A stretch of DNA of 64,000 bases from Trichoplax adhaerens (Eukaryota > Placozoa > Uniplacotomia > Trichoplacea > Trichoplacidae), in assembly GCF_000150275.1 (NCBI RefSeq), contig NW_002060946.1, forward strand, positions 5,618,597-5,682,596. The letters run 5' to 3'. Below the pieces are notes generated by a model. That model had not been told where the DNA came from and made no database searches. It saw nothing but the letters and a program-made list of their open reading frames with translations. Shown here one piece after another: positions 36,456 through 48,172 of this stretch (positions within the stretch are counted from its first letter, which is position 1; each line of letters begins with the position of its first letter). The translations under genes and the position numbers were made by a program.

Positions 36456-38654
36456 ATGTCTGGTAAGTCATGAATTTTTATTATAGATTAGGAGTGCTGT
36501 TTAGCCATGATAAGCCATTTTAAATCGTCAGGTTCTTGTTTTGGGATATCCTTAAAATCGGCTTAAGCTTCCAGTTTTTCCAATAAAGTAATGATATATA
36601 TATACTTATGACGATATCTTATTTTACCATGACTTTATTACACAGCGAAAAGTAAGATAATTAAAATAGGGATAAATTATTTATTCGCTGACTTAGATTA
36701 ATTTATCCTACCTGTTGAATGCTGAATGGATTGCATTTTTGGTGATCAATCGAACCTATTTTTATTATTTTAGTAGCGATAATTTAGAAATATCCATCAA
36801 TTTTAAGTTGTACATCCTGTAATCATTATTAGTTTTTATTGACACATAGAAGCTAGAGTCAAGTAAATTTCATCTCAGTCCTAAACATGTACAATATCCT
36901 ATTTGTAATAGTCTTGGATTGTCTTAGTGGAAAGGATATGTAACATATTCTATATGCTGCTAACTGATGGAATTATTAGAATATTGATTGCACTCTATAT
37001 TTTAGCTTATTCTACGTAACTATCATACAATAGTATCTGACATATGAATGTCAATAGAATAGAATGTCAGCATTAATGATAAAAAGTGAAATTATAGATG
37101 CCGGTATTAAAGATGTATGAAATTGCTACATCTATAATAGTCTAAGCTTAGAATTTTTGTAAGACAGAAGTTTTTACGCGGTAGAGTTCGATCAAGGTTA
37201 AGGTTAACACTAAAAGATAAGCCGTGGTATAATAATTATTTCAATTTATATACCTCATAAAGTAATAGAAAATTGAGCGTCTAGGCCATTCATAGTAAAA
37301 AAATTTTTCTTATGCATACTTCGATCGTAATCCACGTGGATAGAAGGGTTATTCTATGGTCTTATTTTACCACCTAATGTTAATAGATAAAATGTCATTT
37401 ATTAAGACGTCATAATTTTAAAATCATGCTGCGTTAATTAAATCTAAGCTAATTGACTATCGAGAGCGTAGATAAATTACTTGCATGACGTTCATATTAA
37501 TCAGACGATATTATTAAATGTTAAAAGGTTGCAATATAAATATTTCATCAGTCCCTGGAGGTTACTATCATGAACCTACATGAATCGTTTATTGTTAGAG
37601 GTCAAAGTTCTCGATGAATCAAAGTGAATTGTTTAAATAGTTAGCTGAGACAAACTATTGATAGTATAATTATTTTAAGCACTATAGAGCAGAATGAGAA
37701 ACCATAGTTAATGGAGATGGAGTTGTCCTATAGTGCAGTTAATTGTAATCTATTGAAACTATTCTATATTATTGTCAATCTTTACCTACTGGATACGTAG
37801 AAAATGTCTGGCCTGATGTCATTTATTAAGATTGCTATTATTTTAATTGAATCTAGTCGTGATCACATCGATTGTGGACGTGTCTAGTTAGTCATTGTAA
37901 TGGTGGAATGATATTTTATAGAAATTAATACATTATTCTTCTTTCCAATTTAGCGCTTCAAGAAGAAATCAAAGCCGCTGAAAAGAAATGCAACGAGGCC
38001 ATTAATAAAGGTGACGTTGATGCAGTCGTTGGTTGCTATACTGACGATGCTAAAATCTTAGCACCTGGTAGCCCAATGATCTCTGGCAAGGCTGGTGAGT
38101 TCCATAATGAATTAGATTTATCGACGAATGTGTTAATACTAACTAAACATTATCTGTAGTTATTCAATGATTGGAGATATTTGAGACATCAATTGATCTT
38201 ATTAAATCAGTGACTGTGCGGTATACGATGATAATTATTTCATTATTTATTAGCAATCAAAGAGTATTTCGCTGGCTTAGCTGCTCTCGGTATTGGAAAA
38301 TCGGAAACAGATGTCCTTGAAGTTGGAGGTGGAGGCAACAACGCCTACGTAATCTATAACAACACCTTATACAAGGCTGATGGATCTGTCTTTGATAACG
38401 GAAAGTAAGTATTCTAGAACAATATACAAGTAGAGATGCCAATATTGAAAATTTTTATCGTCCAACATCAACAGTCAGACAGTATATCGTATTTATGCTA
38501 CTTGATAGCATTTTGAATGCAATGGGTAGATATGAAACCTAATCTGTTCTTATTAATATATCTTCCCAGGGGTCTTGCTTTATACTACAAAGACAACGGT
38601 GTATGGAAGATCTACGCTGATTCAGCTAATTCCAATGCTGCTTCAGCTTCCTAA
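36456..38654 (+). CDS. SnoaL-like / DUF4440 (NTF2-fold) protein, paralogue 3
   Basis: Four exons: 7-nt start exon ATG-TCT-G (36456-36462, GTAAGT donor), 37954-38094, 38254-38404 and 38570-38654, giving 127 residues. The sequence follows the family pattern: EEIKAAEKKCNEAINKGDVD, VVGCYTDDAKILAPG, ISGKAAIKEYFAGLAALGI, LYKADGSVFDNGK, then GLALYYKDNGVWKIYADSAN and a short SNAASAS tail. The internal exon lengths (141 and 151 nt) are identical to those of paralogue 2, so the two are close relatives. Intron 1 is about 1.5 kb. A second ATG-TCT-G at 37804 is a decoy without a GT donor. It is the intact parent of the altered copy at 24463-26628. The biochemical role is unknown. Confidence 0.9.
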
Positions 38655-39287
38655 ACGTAGCTGTAGTATCATTGATTATTTATACTTATTGTGTAGTGAT
38701 TCGTACTTATTGGTGTTAGTTGTAATGTCTTATCGTCGATGCTATGTTACCTGCTACATTTTTGGTGTAGCTAGTAATTGCTGTAGACGTAACTAAAAGA
38801 TTAGCTTTTGGAAACTTTTAGCAACTCTTGAAATAAAGCAATTGAAATGTATCCTATTGTAGTAACAAATATTGCCTGTGCTCTTTTGATTATATTATTA
38901 GGAAATACTCCACAAAATTTAACTAGACCTATTTTACCTGATAAAAATAGATTTAATATCGGTGACTAAAGTGAATCATATCAGTTTTCATGTCATGAGT
39001 ATTTCATGAATACTAGTAATAAACTTAGGTTTTATCAATAATTGATATTAGTTTAAAAGGATAGTAGTAGTAGTACAAAGAACATTTTATGAAAAAACAT
39101 AAATCTTAATTTTGTGACTTAGTATAATTCACTAAAGAATTGATAAACTAGTACAATTAATATTTTAAGTCAAGCGACAAAATATGCAAACATAAGAAAT
39201 TGAACGATAATTTCTTTAGTTAATATCCAACTAGGGTATACTTGAATAATTTTTATAAGGTTAAAAAACAGATTTAGCTGTATTCTG

Positions 39288-42200
39288 TTAGTTATAGCGG
39301 GTAAAGGTGACATTGAAAGTTCGAATCTGCATAGCTTTTAGATCGATGTTTAGATTTTCAGCTATCACTTTTTCCAAATTTAGCTTATCTATGTAAGATA
39401 AAATTTTATGGAATTTCAGAATTCATAAACTACCAAACATGAAGACCAATAAATTATACTTTAGCAAGATTTATTGTTTAATGGTAAATCAAACCTGAAC
39501 TTGTGTCATGTGTTTTCCATTGAAGCGGTTTTACTTGGCCTATTTCAGCATTAGCTGACAGAGTCACTTCAGAAATACTAGTTATATTGAAAGATTTGAA
39601 CAAATTCTGTTGAAGAAAGATAGAAAATTAAGTTAAGCTTATGAATGTCACACACTTCTTGTATTGGGCTTGATTTTATTATAAAAGATGTTTACTACAA
39701 TTAATATTTTTTATGTGCCTGACCTTTAATGACACAGTAACTGGCTTAGACAATTTGCTGTCTTCTTTAACAGCAAATTGATGTTCCAACCGCAATAGTA
39801 TATTATTATCAAATCTTTGCAATGTTAATAAGTGGACATTTTCGGGTAAACCTTTCGTAATGGCTGACATCTAAATTGATAGTTATTAAAATTCAGCAAG
39901 CACCACGGAGTCGGATATTTAGATTATTATTACCATGATTGCACCGTCTAAAATGGATAAATTACCTGAGCGTTAGAATTGCTCATCCAGCTTTGTAAAC
40001 TGCTATAGGAATTTGAGAAAGATACATAAGGCCTTAATAGCAGCGCTTCTCCCTGTTCTCGGTGAAGTTTAGCAGAGTCTGATGGTGGGGCCAACGTAAG
40101 ATAGTGAACTCCTCGAATGATTAAACCTTTACCGGTAACACCCTTTTCGTTAAGTGGCTCTCCTACGCCACGTGCATCATCATAAAGTAATCTTCTATGA
40201 ACCTTTATTACAGTGCAAGATTTTTTCAGTATCAAAAACCTATTGGTTGTAAAGTTAGCTGGATCATACTTACCATTAATTCCATTTGTCCATCTTTCAA
40301 ACTTGCGCCACCCTGTGACCTGTCCGTCAAAACAGTCAACTGCATAGAATTATCCTTTATGTACATTCTGCTATTAACTGGATAATAATTTTGAGAGGCT
40401 GGCTCAGTGGATCTTAATTTCCAAGTAGGGCGATAGTTTCGTTTTCTCTTTTGCATTTCTCTTCCATTTGCGTCGGTATAATACAATCCGGCACTCTTGA
40501 TTTGACTTGTGAATCTGCTGATAATCTCCTTACCTAATCGGTCCCTACACGTAGATAGAGTAAGATTGATAAAAGCGTGTTTTAATATGATAATATCATC
40601 AAATTTTGTAAGCGAGAGCAATTGATCTTTTTGATATACCCAATTGGGATAGAGCCAACGGTGTATTCAAATTCGGCAAATTTCCAGTTTTCTTGTAAAC
40701 GGACAACCTGAGTTACCCATGGAGAAAATTTTTGATGCACTTCTTGGATTACTGACCCTTTCTAATAATAGACAAAAACATTGATGAGCTAGTAGACGAT
40801 TGTAAACCCTATAAAACTAGCTTATTACCGTAATCTGGGTTATTTCAACTTTGTCACTGGATGCAATAGGTATTGGGTCCATTACCGCAGGTCGAAATAT
40901 GTAAGCGCCAGATGCTTGACTACTCTCGTCGTTGCCTTTACTTGCGTTATACCACAAAAAGTCTTGATCGACATCCATAGTCTTTGATTGTTTTCCAATT
41001 TTAGTCGTAATAGATTTTAAACGTCCGGTGGCATTCGAGAAGGTGAGTTTTAGGTACTAATATATGAAAACAAAGATATAGTCAATTAATTTTGCTTTAT
41101 TTTCCATGATAGTATCGTTAGAATGATAATAAAAGTATAGAAATGTGTGCAGTTATCATTACAAGCTATGATATTAATTTGAATTTACCTTATTCTCCAT
41201 GACAATATCTTTGTTTGACAGATCAAACTTAATAGTTTTCGCGAGTTCGGCGGAACTGTAAAATGATGGAGACTTGATAGTTTTTACGTAAAATTCGCTA
41301 TAGCCAAGAGCGGGTAAAGTTGCCTCGAAGACCAAGGTATATGGAGCTTGTCCGGGATATTGCATTTGTGATTTGTAATGCATATTCTTATTAACCTTTG
41401 AAGATTAAAAACAAGGATAAGCGATATTCATTGGCAATATAGAAAATGCTCTTGCTGAAACGAGTTAATATAGAAGTCTGCAGTTAACCTGGGCGTGAAT
41501 TGGCTTTCCGTTAGGTCCAATAACAGTTACATGAGATGCCGAAATAGGTAAATAGATAGTACTACTCATAGATCTTGCTATAGGATTGTAAACATTAATC
41601 GTAAATGATTTCGATTTTTGAGTTATAGAGCAGATACTGATATTGCGATAATCACAATAGACATAAGTAGCAGCCTTGTTAGAACTTGATTTCTTGGCTA
41701 AGTTGCCAATGGCATCACTAATAACGTTCTAAAATTTAAAATAGTTTGCAATAATAACATTTAATTTCAAGTTTCCAAGAAGAAAAAAACATTAAGTGAA
41801 AATCCCACTTCGATCGATATGACTGATTTGCTTACTTTACATTCCTTACGACCATCCGCTAATCTCGATGCATAGTCAAAATCAACCAATTGTTTAGCAG
41901 TACCAGTAACAGAATCATGATGCTGTGCTACTCCCATAGCTCTAGTAAGTGCTTCAGATGATGAGTTACCCGTCGACTTTGATATGACTTCTAGTTGCTT
42001 GCAAACCTTTAAATAACGGAAGCAAAACATACTTTGTTAGTATAATATTCTTAATCTAAAATGAATTGAAGACTTTATTCAATGTTATTTTGTTAATCTA
42101 CTTTATTAAGTATGCAAACCTGTAGAATGCTGTTAGAATCTCTAACATAGCCTTTATAACCTGGTCTACTGGTAAAATATCCAGTCCAATAGCAATGATT

Positions 42201-45200
42201 ACAATCAGAATATGGGAAAAAATCGTCGGTTTTAACTTGCCATGTTAGATTGGCAGCATGGACAGCTTTGAGATATACTGAAGGAGTTGAATAGAAGATA
42301 TTGACGTTCTTATGAGTATTTTTGACATGTTTTATTAATTTGTCAAGATTTTTGAACCAATGTCGCGCATTTTCATAGTTAAAATCATTGCCCATCGTTA
42401 TCATGATGTTGTTGGTTCGATAGCCGGAAGCTTGCATCATCACTAATTCCATGAAAGTCTTTACTCTTTCATCAGCATTGTATCCCCTTAGGTTTTTATC
42501 ATCCTGTATTGGTGGATCATTACAACCTTGATCGAAACAGAATCCAGGGGGTGGGCTATACCGATTATACAAGACACCGGTAAATAATTGAGTTTTTTTA
42601 CCCAAGCTTTGACTTGCACGCCAAATCATCTCCATTTCTTTTTTGGATAATCTTGCACTTTTATCATCATGATCGATTCTACCTAAGAAAAATGCATTAA
42701 ATCCCATCTGCCAAAGGATGGATGGGTTGATCAACCGAAAATTAGTAATAGATTAGTGGTTATGTAGAAGATTAATTGAAGTGTGCTTGTACAATATAGA
42801 TAGAGGTCTTTGCTTTTCGATTTCGGTGCTAACAATTATTTATAATATTTATAGTATCGATACATACAGGATGATAGCATGATCGATACCTACCGGTATA
42901 ATATAAAGCGAGTAATTGCTATACCGTAGGAAAGCATGATTAACATTTACAATAGAGTGATAAACTACGTAAACAATAACATTAAGTTGTAATTTATAGA
43001 GGCTTCCAACTTTATGCTAATTATTTATAGTGTTTTCTCTATCGATGTATAGCATCACAACATAATCAATACATATGTCTAGGGGTAACATAAGTAGCGT
43101 CTTTTCAATCATGAGCAGTCATTACAATCTTGAATGGCTCTTCCCCACATAATGTAGATTATATATGTGTTAACATATGCACGTAAAGCAATCATGTAGA
43201 CAGAAATGGACGAATTGCAATATTCTTTATTACATACACGTATATCTACCTGTGCAAATAAAGATGCCTGAGCAGCTGAATGGCCGAAAGGATCGATATG
43301 CCAAGCGATTGTAGGTCGTGCAGCATCACCAAAAGTATCTCGAATAAATTTTAATCCTAGGGTCATTTGATCAATGATTGCATTATAATGCGTGGCAGCT
43401 TCATCATTCATGGACCAGCCTCCATTGATAAATTCTAGACGACCTAATTATGCAATCATTTCCGATATTAGATGATTGCATCTACAGTTATACCGCAAAC
43501 TAACAGTGATAAGTTGGATAGTAAACAATATCTATCTATCCGTTCTAACCAGTACTACTGTATCCAAGTGATGAAATTCAATCTTCTACACTACAGTAAA
43601 CAATATCTGTGCGTTCTAACCAGTACTACAGTATGTAAGTGATGAAAAATTTAGTCTTATAAACTACAGTAAACAATATCTTTCCGTTGTAACCAGAACT
43701 ACCGTATCCAGTACTACTACTGCTACTGCATCCAAGTGATGAAAATTCAATCTTGTACACTACAGTAAACAATATCTGACATTCTAATCAATACTATTAC
43801 TGCTACTGCACCCAAGTGATGAAAATTCAATCTTATATACCACAGTAAACTATATCTGACATTCTAATCAGTACTTTTACTGCTACCGCATGCAAGTGAT
43901 GAAAATTCAATCTTATACACTACAGTAAACAATATCTGTCCATTCTAATCAGTACTACTGCATCCAAGTGATGAAAATTCAATCTTATACACTACAATAA
44001 AACAATATCTGTCTATTCTAATCAGTACTACTGTATCAAAGTGATGAAAATTTAATCTTATACACTACAGTAAGCGGTATCTGTCCGTTGTAACCAGAAC
44101 TACCGTATCCAATTGATGAAAATTCGATCCTATACACTACAGTAAACGATATCTGTCCATTCTAATCAGTACTACTGCTGCTACTGCATCCAAGTGATGG
44201 AAATTCAATCTTATACACAACAGTAAACAATATCTGACATTCTAATCAGTACTACTACTGCTACTGCATCCAAGTGATAAAAATTCAATCTTATACACTA
44301 CAGTAAACGATATCTGTCCGTTGTAACCAGAACTACCGTATCCAGTTGATGAAAATTCGATCCTATACACTACAGTAAACAATATCTGTCCATTCTAATC
44401 AGTACTACTGCATCCAAGTGATGAAAATTCAATCTTATACACTACAATAAAACAATATCTGTCTATTCTAATCAGTACTGCTGTATCTAAGTGATGAAAA
44501 TTCAATCTTATACACTACAGTAAACGATATCTGTCCGTTGTAACCAGAACTACCGTATCCCATTGATGAAAATTCGATCCTATACACTACAGTAAACAAT
44601 ATCTGTTCATTCTAATCAGTACTACTGCATCCAAGTGATGGAAATTCAATCTTATACACAACAGTAAACAATATCTGACATTTTAATCAGTACTACTACT
44701 ACTACTACATCCAAGTGATGAAAATTCAATCTTATATACTACAGTAAAGTCGTCCTCTCTCTGCCTTCAATTTGAACCAGATAAATGCACGCTATACCTT
44801 GTTTGACCAACATCTTGACATTTTCACGCGTTTTCTTATCTTGTTCACGCCACCATCTGGTAAAGAAAGCAATTTCAACATAAATGAATTTCTTGGATGG
44901 ATCAGCCATCAATTCTTGTACGACTGTATCTAGGATATACTGGACACCAGCATGAGCGACTTTATCCTTGGCTGAAATAAGATGATATGGAAGAACAAAT
45001 TATGACAATAACCAGGATGAAAATGAACTACTTAAGTTGATGAATCAAAATGAAGTCAAACAAAACATTGGCTGTTGATTGCAATGGCCATTAGAAAGCC
45101 ATCTACTCTACCTCCGTAGTAGTATTGATCAAGTGTTTTTAACCAACCAACATCGTTGTGAGTATGAGAGACAAGATGGATATTTAGTTTGTTATTAGCA

Positions 45201-45304
45201 TCAAATTTCCATTGCTTTTCTAGCTGATCGCATTGTACCAGGTTGAAACAAGCGAAAATCGCCATCCAACAAAGTACGCTTGCCAAGAATCTTTTACAAG
45301 CCAT
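39288..45304 (-). CDS. MAN2B1: Lysosomal alpha-mannosidase (GH38), complete, 994 aa
   Basis: Fourteen exons join in phase: 45304-45112, 44971-44798, 43443-43250, 42707-42120, 42006-41836, 41728-41489, 41395-41189, 41056-40829, 40761-40640, 40544-40274, 40202-39966, 39870-39724, 39606-39495 and 39388-39288. The product removes alpha-linked mannose from N-glycans in the lysosome. Residues 1-25 are a signal peptide (hydrophobic [15 protein letters not shown]). GH38 marks follow: [11 protein letters not shown] (zinc ligands), [25 protein letters not shown] (Asp nucleophile), [13 protein letters not shown] and [17 protein letters not shown]. The C-terminal beta domains show [29 protein letters not shown] and a final MQIRTF motif. 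The length matches the family (about 1000 aa). Several N-x-S/T sites are present. The 3' end is duplicated at 23261-23829. Intron 2 carries a large minisatellite. The gene symbol is by family resemblance. Confidence 0.96.
43480..44745. repeat. Minisatellite in intron 2 of alpha-mannosidase
   Basis: About 15 units of 72-90 bp. Each runs 'acactacagtaaacaatatc', 'tgtccattctaatcagtact', a variable ACT/GCT run, then 'gcatccaagtgatgaaaatt' and 'caatcttata'. Units differ by the number of acta/ctgct triplets and by alternation between 'attctaatcagtact' and 'gttgtaaccagaact' types. That gives a higher-order pattern of several units near 44060-44600. The array fills nearly the whole intron between exons 2 and 3. 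Confidence 0.92.
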
Positions 45305-45716
45305 TTGCAATCAATACCAATCCAATAAACAACTAGGAGATCGCTCGTGAGCGAGGAAACGATAGCCTGGCCACAAGATGTGGATAAATATGTAATGGCT
45401 AGCAGGCTAACAGCAAGAATAAACGTTGAAGGAGGAGAATTGCGTTCGGCTCGATAGGTGAGAATTGTCAATAGAAGAAGATTGCCCTTGCTCCCTTATA
45501 TCGTATACCCATCGGTATTTTAACAGCGTTACTATAGAAATACAAAGTCAATAGAAGAAGTGAAGGTGTTGTTGAGCCCTTGGGTTGGGAAGGGGGGGGG
45601 GTGTCATAATAACGCGATGTTGCGCAAACAGTAGTCAATACAACAGTCAAATACTGTATTACAATGGCTACTAGCTGGTATTTGCTAGTATGTATGTCCT
45701 TCCGGTCATAATCTAC

Positions 45717-45725
45717 TCACGTGAC
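45717..45725. promoter_or_regulatory. CLEAR-type E-box (TCACGTGAC) upstream of alpha-mannosidase
   Basis: TCACGTGAC matches nine of ten positions of the known CLEAR consensus GTCACGTGAC, bound by TFEB/MITF-family factors at lysosomal genes. It is 413 bp upstream of the mannosidase ATG. Assignment to this gene is inference from position and function. Confidence 0.5.
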
Positions 45726-45774
45726 TAAGGTCGACCGTGATGATACAAAATGGCCAATAAATAGTGGTGATGGT

Positions 45775-46550
45775 CTGCTAGAATCCATGGCCAGGAGTGA
45801 TGGAGAGTTGGATACTGTATGGAAATAACTTACTGAAGGGAGATATAGATCTGCTAGAATCCATGGCAAGGAGTGATGGAGAGTTGGATGGGAATAACTT
45901 ACTGAAGGAAGATATAGATCTGCTAGAATTCATGGCAAGGAGTGATGGAGAGTTGGATGGGAATAACTCACTGAAGGGAGATATAGATCTGCTAGAATCC
46001 ATGGCAAGGAGTGATGGATACTTGGATGGGAATAACTTACTGAAGGAAGATATAGATCTGCTAGAATCTATGGCAATGAGTGATGGAGAGTTGGATGGGA
46101 ATAAATCACTGAAGGGAGATATAGATCTGCTAGAATCCATATCAAGGAGTGATGGATACTTGGATGGGAATAACTTACTGAAGGAAGATATAGATCTGCT
46201 AGAATCTATGGCAAGGAGTGATGGAGAGTTGGATGGGAATAACTTACTGAAGGGAGATATAGATCTGCTGGAATCCATGGCAAGGAGTAATGGAGAGTTG
46301 GATGGGAATAACTTACTGAAGGGAGATATAGATCTGCTAGAATCTATGGCAATGAGTGATGGAGAGTTGGATGGGAATAACTTACTGAAGGGAGATATAG
46401 ATCTGCTAGAATCCATATCAAGGAATGATAGATAGTTGGATACTGTATGGGAATAACTTACTGAAGGGAGATATAGATCTGCTAGAATCCATATCAAAGA
46501 ATGATGGATAGCTGGATGGAAATAACTTACTGAAGGGAGATATAGAAAGA
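45775..46550. repeat. 69-bp tandem repeat, open on both strands
   Basis: About 11 units. The core nine are exact multiples of 69 bp without indels, so both strands stay open: 45797-46435 (+, 212 codons, unit MARSDGELDGNNLLKGDIDL-LES) and 46605-45778 (-, 275 codons, serine/proline-rich). The first unit and the last two carry a small insertion ('tactgtatgg') or stops that break the plus frame. Units differ by a few substitutions such as GEL/GYL, KGD/KED and MAR/ISR. I see no start context, splice sites or family, so coding status is unproven. Confidence 0.85.
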
Positions 46551-48172
46551 CAATCAATTGGGCTAGAGGCTCTGGATGTGTTAAAGGGATTGCTGATGAC
46601 AGCATTTGAACGTTACAACTGGACTAAAATCACTGTCGTAAAGCAGTGAATGACTTGATAAAGACGAGAGAGCATATCATTTCGTGCAGAACAAGAAGTT
46701 ATAGCTTGGTTGATGGATTGCATGGACTACTTTACCGATTACGATACCAACCAAGATTCATGGTTACTATAGTTAGTTAAACAGAATAAGTTCGAGTCGC
46801 AGTGAGCTTATAGTGTAGAAACTGTATCAATTAAGGAAGATGTCATTTCGTAACACCTAGTAAATATACTTGCACGATTTTATACTGCGCCATAAACTGT
46901 TGTAGGCTAATGTATAGAAATGACATAGAGAAACTTGATCGGCTACCGTATTGAAATGGCTTTTGTACTGAATAAACAATTGCATCAGTTATTTTAAAGG
47001 CAAAAGAAGGCAATTGACAGTTTGTGTATGAAAATACAAATGGATCATTTCTCTTATTGAACCAGGATGGAATGGACTATTTAAAAGGCTTCGATATTAT
47101 TAAAATGATGACTAGGTCAACATAGATTATTGTGCGCAATGCTCTAGTATAATACAAACTGTTGATCACGACATACTTGTTTTAGTTTGTTATTATCTTG
47201 AACTCAGTGTTGTCGTAATTCGATTGCCTGTCTTGATATGGATCTGTTAGATTAGTAAATTGTGTATTCCATTGGACTCGAATTTTAAAATCAATATCCG
47301 CCTTGTTGACTACTGTACTAGGAGATGATGATCACTCCAGCATGGACTATCAAGATGCACTAGTTGGAAGGATACGACGTCGATACAGTAAATTGAGCTC
47401 ATGAATTGACGACGATTACCGTGCAGACTTTCCATACCATTCATAATAAATTTCTGTTATTTGATCGTGCAATGGCAAACTGATAGGGGATGCTTTGTCA
47501 TCAGTTTACTGTATATCACAATACAACCACTGCATACTCTAGACCGCAATGCCGGCTGTTGCTACAAGTTGGTACGCCATATTGTTCCTTCCTGCAACTT
47601 GCAGAATAGCCCAACACGATGGATCAACTGGTGTGTTGAGTCTGCAATAGTGATCCCTAAAATCGTATCGACTCTATAGTCTAAGCAGATTCGAGTGTAT
47701 TGGCAAGTGTTTTGAATCTTTAATAGACAAATAGGGATCGAAATATCATATCGGCCAGTAATTTGCCATAATTTAGCTACGCTAATCCAATCTCCGAGCT
47801 GTAGACTTTCCGCTGGCTATGGCTAAGGTTGGCATGGTGAAATTTTACTGTGGCTTATTAAAGGCAGTAAATTGAAAAGCCACATTGACGCACGCGCATT
47901 TGCATTAATGTTCATCCGACGCCTTGTTTCTTCATCTCGCATTATCGGCTTGAAAACAGGTAAAAATGCAAAGGATTAATGGTGAAAATAACTTCATTTC
48001 TCACTTGAATCCATGATGATACAGTTATGCTTGTTGGAATTCATTTTAAATGATTAAAATTGATGTTGTCAGTAGTCAAGAATACTTGCCAATCTATATT
48101 TACTCTTGTATTCTATCCTCATTAGGTCGCTTACTATCTTCTACCTGTTACACATTTTCCACTCGATTGGCT
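46551..48172. other. Intergenic, probably holds the pyrophosphatase promoter
   Basis: No supported exon. After the repeat a short plus frame ends at 46648 with ...LMTAFERYNWTKITVV, which looks vaguely protein-like but has stops just upstream. A donor-like 'gaaaacaggtaaaa' near 47955 could end a 5' UTR exon of the pyrophosphatase gene. Composition is slightly more GC-rich around 47730-47950. Confidence 0.4.

Larger units (their letters stand above)
36151..39856. repeat. Duplicated segment, block B, right (source) copy
   Basis: Inverted match to 23261-26927. It contains the third SnoaL-like gene with its TATA box, and the 3' end of the intact alpha-mannosidase gene up to the middle of exon 12, where the copied region stops at 'cctttc' (39851-39856) while the gene continues. 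Confidence 0.92.

Noticed and set aside
37804-37810. Candidate start exon ATG-TCT-G close to exon 2 of the third SnoaL-like gene
   Set aside because: It is followed by GC, not a GT donor. The same string with a perfect GTAAGT donor and an upstream TATA box is at 36456.
22133-39856. Duplication arms as terminal repeats of a large transposon
   Set aside because: The arms differ in block order, contain host gene pieces, have no terminal motif, and no transposase or polymerase gene lies between them.
43480-44745. Regular repeats as a CRISPR-like array
   Set aside because: Units are continuous tandem copies without unique spacers, inside a eukaryotic intron.
46560-46648. Frame ending ...FERYNWTKITVV as part of a receptor ligand-binding domain
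   Set aside because: Resemblance is only a few residues, stops lie just upstream, and no further exon supports it.
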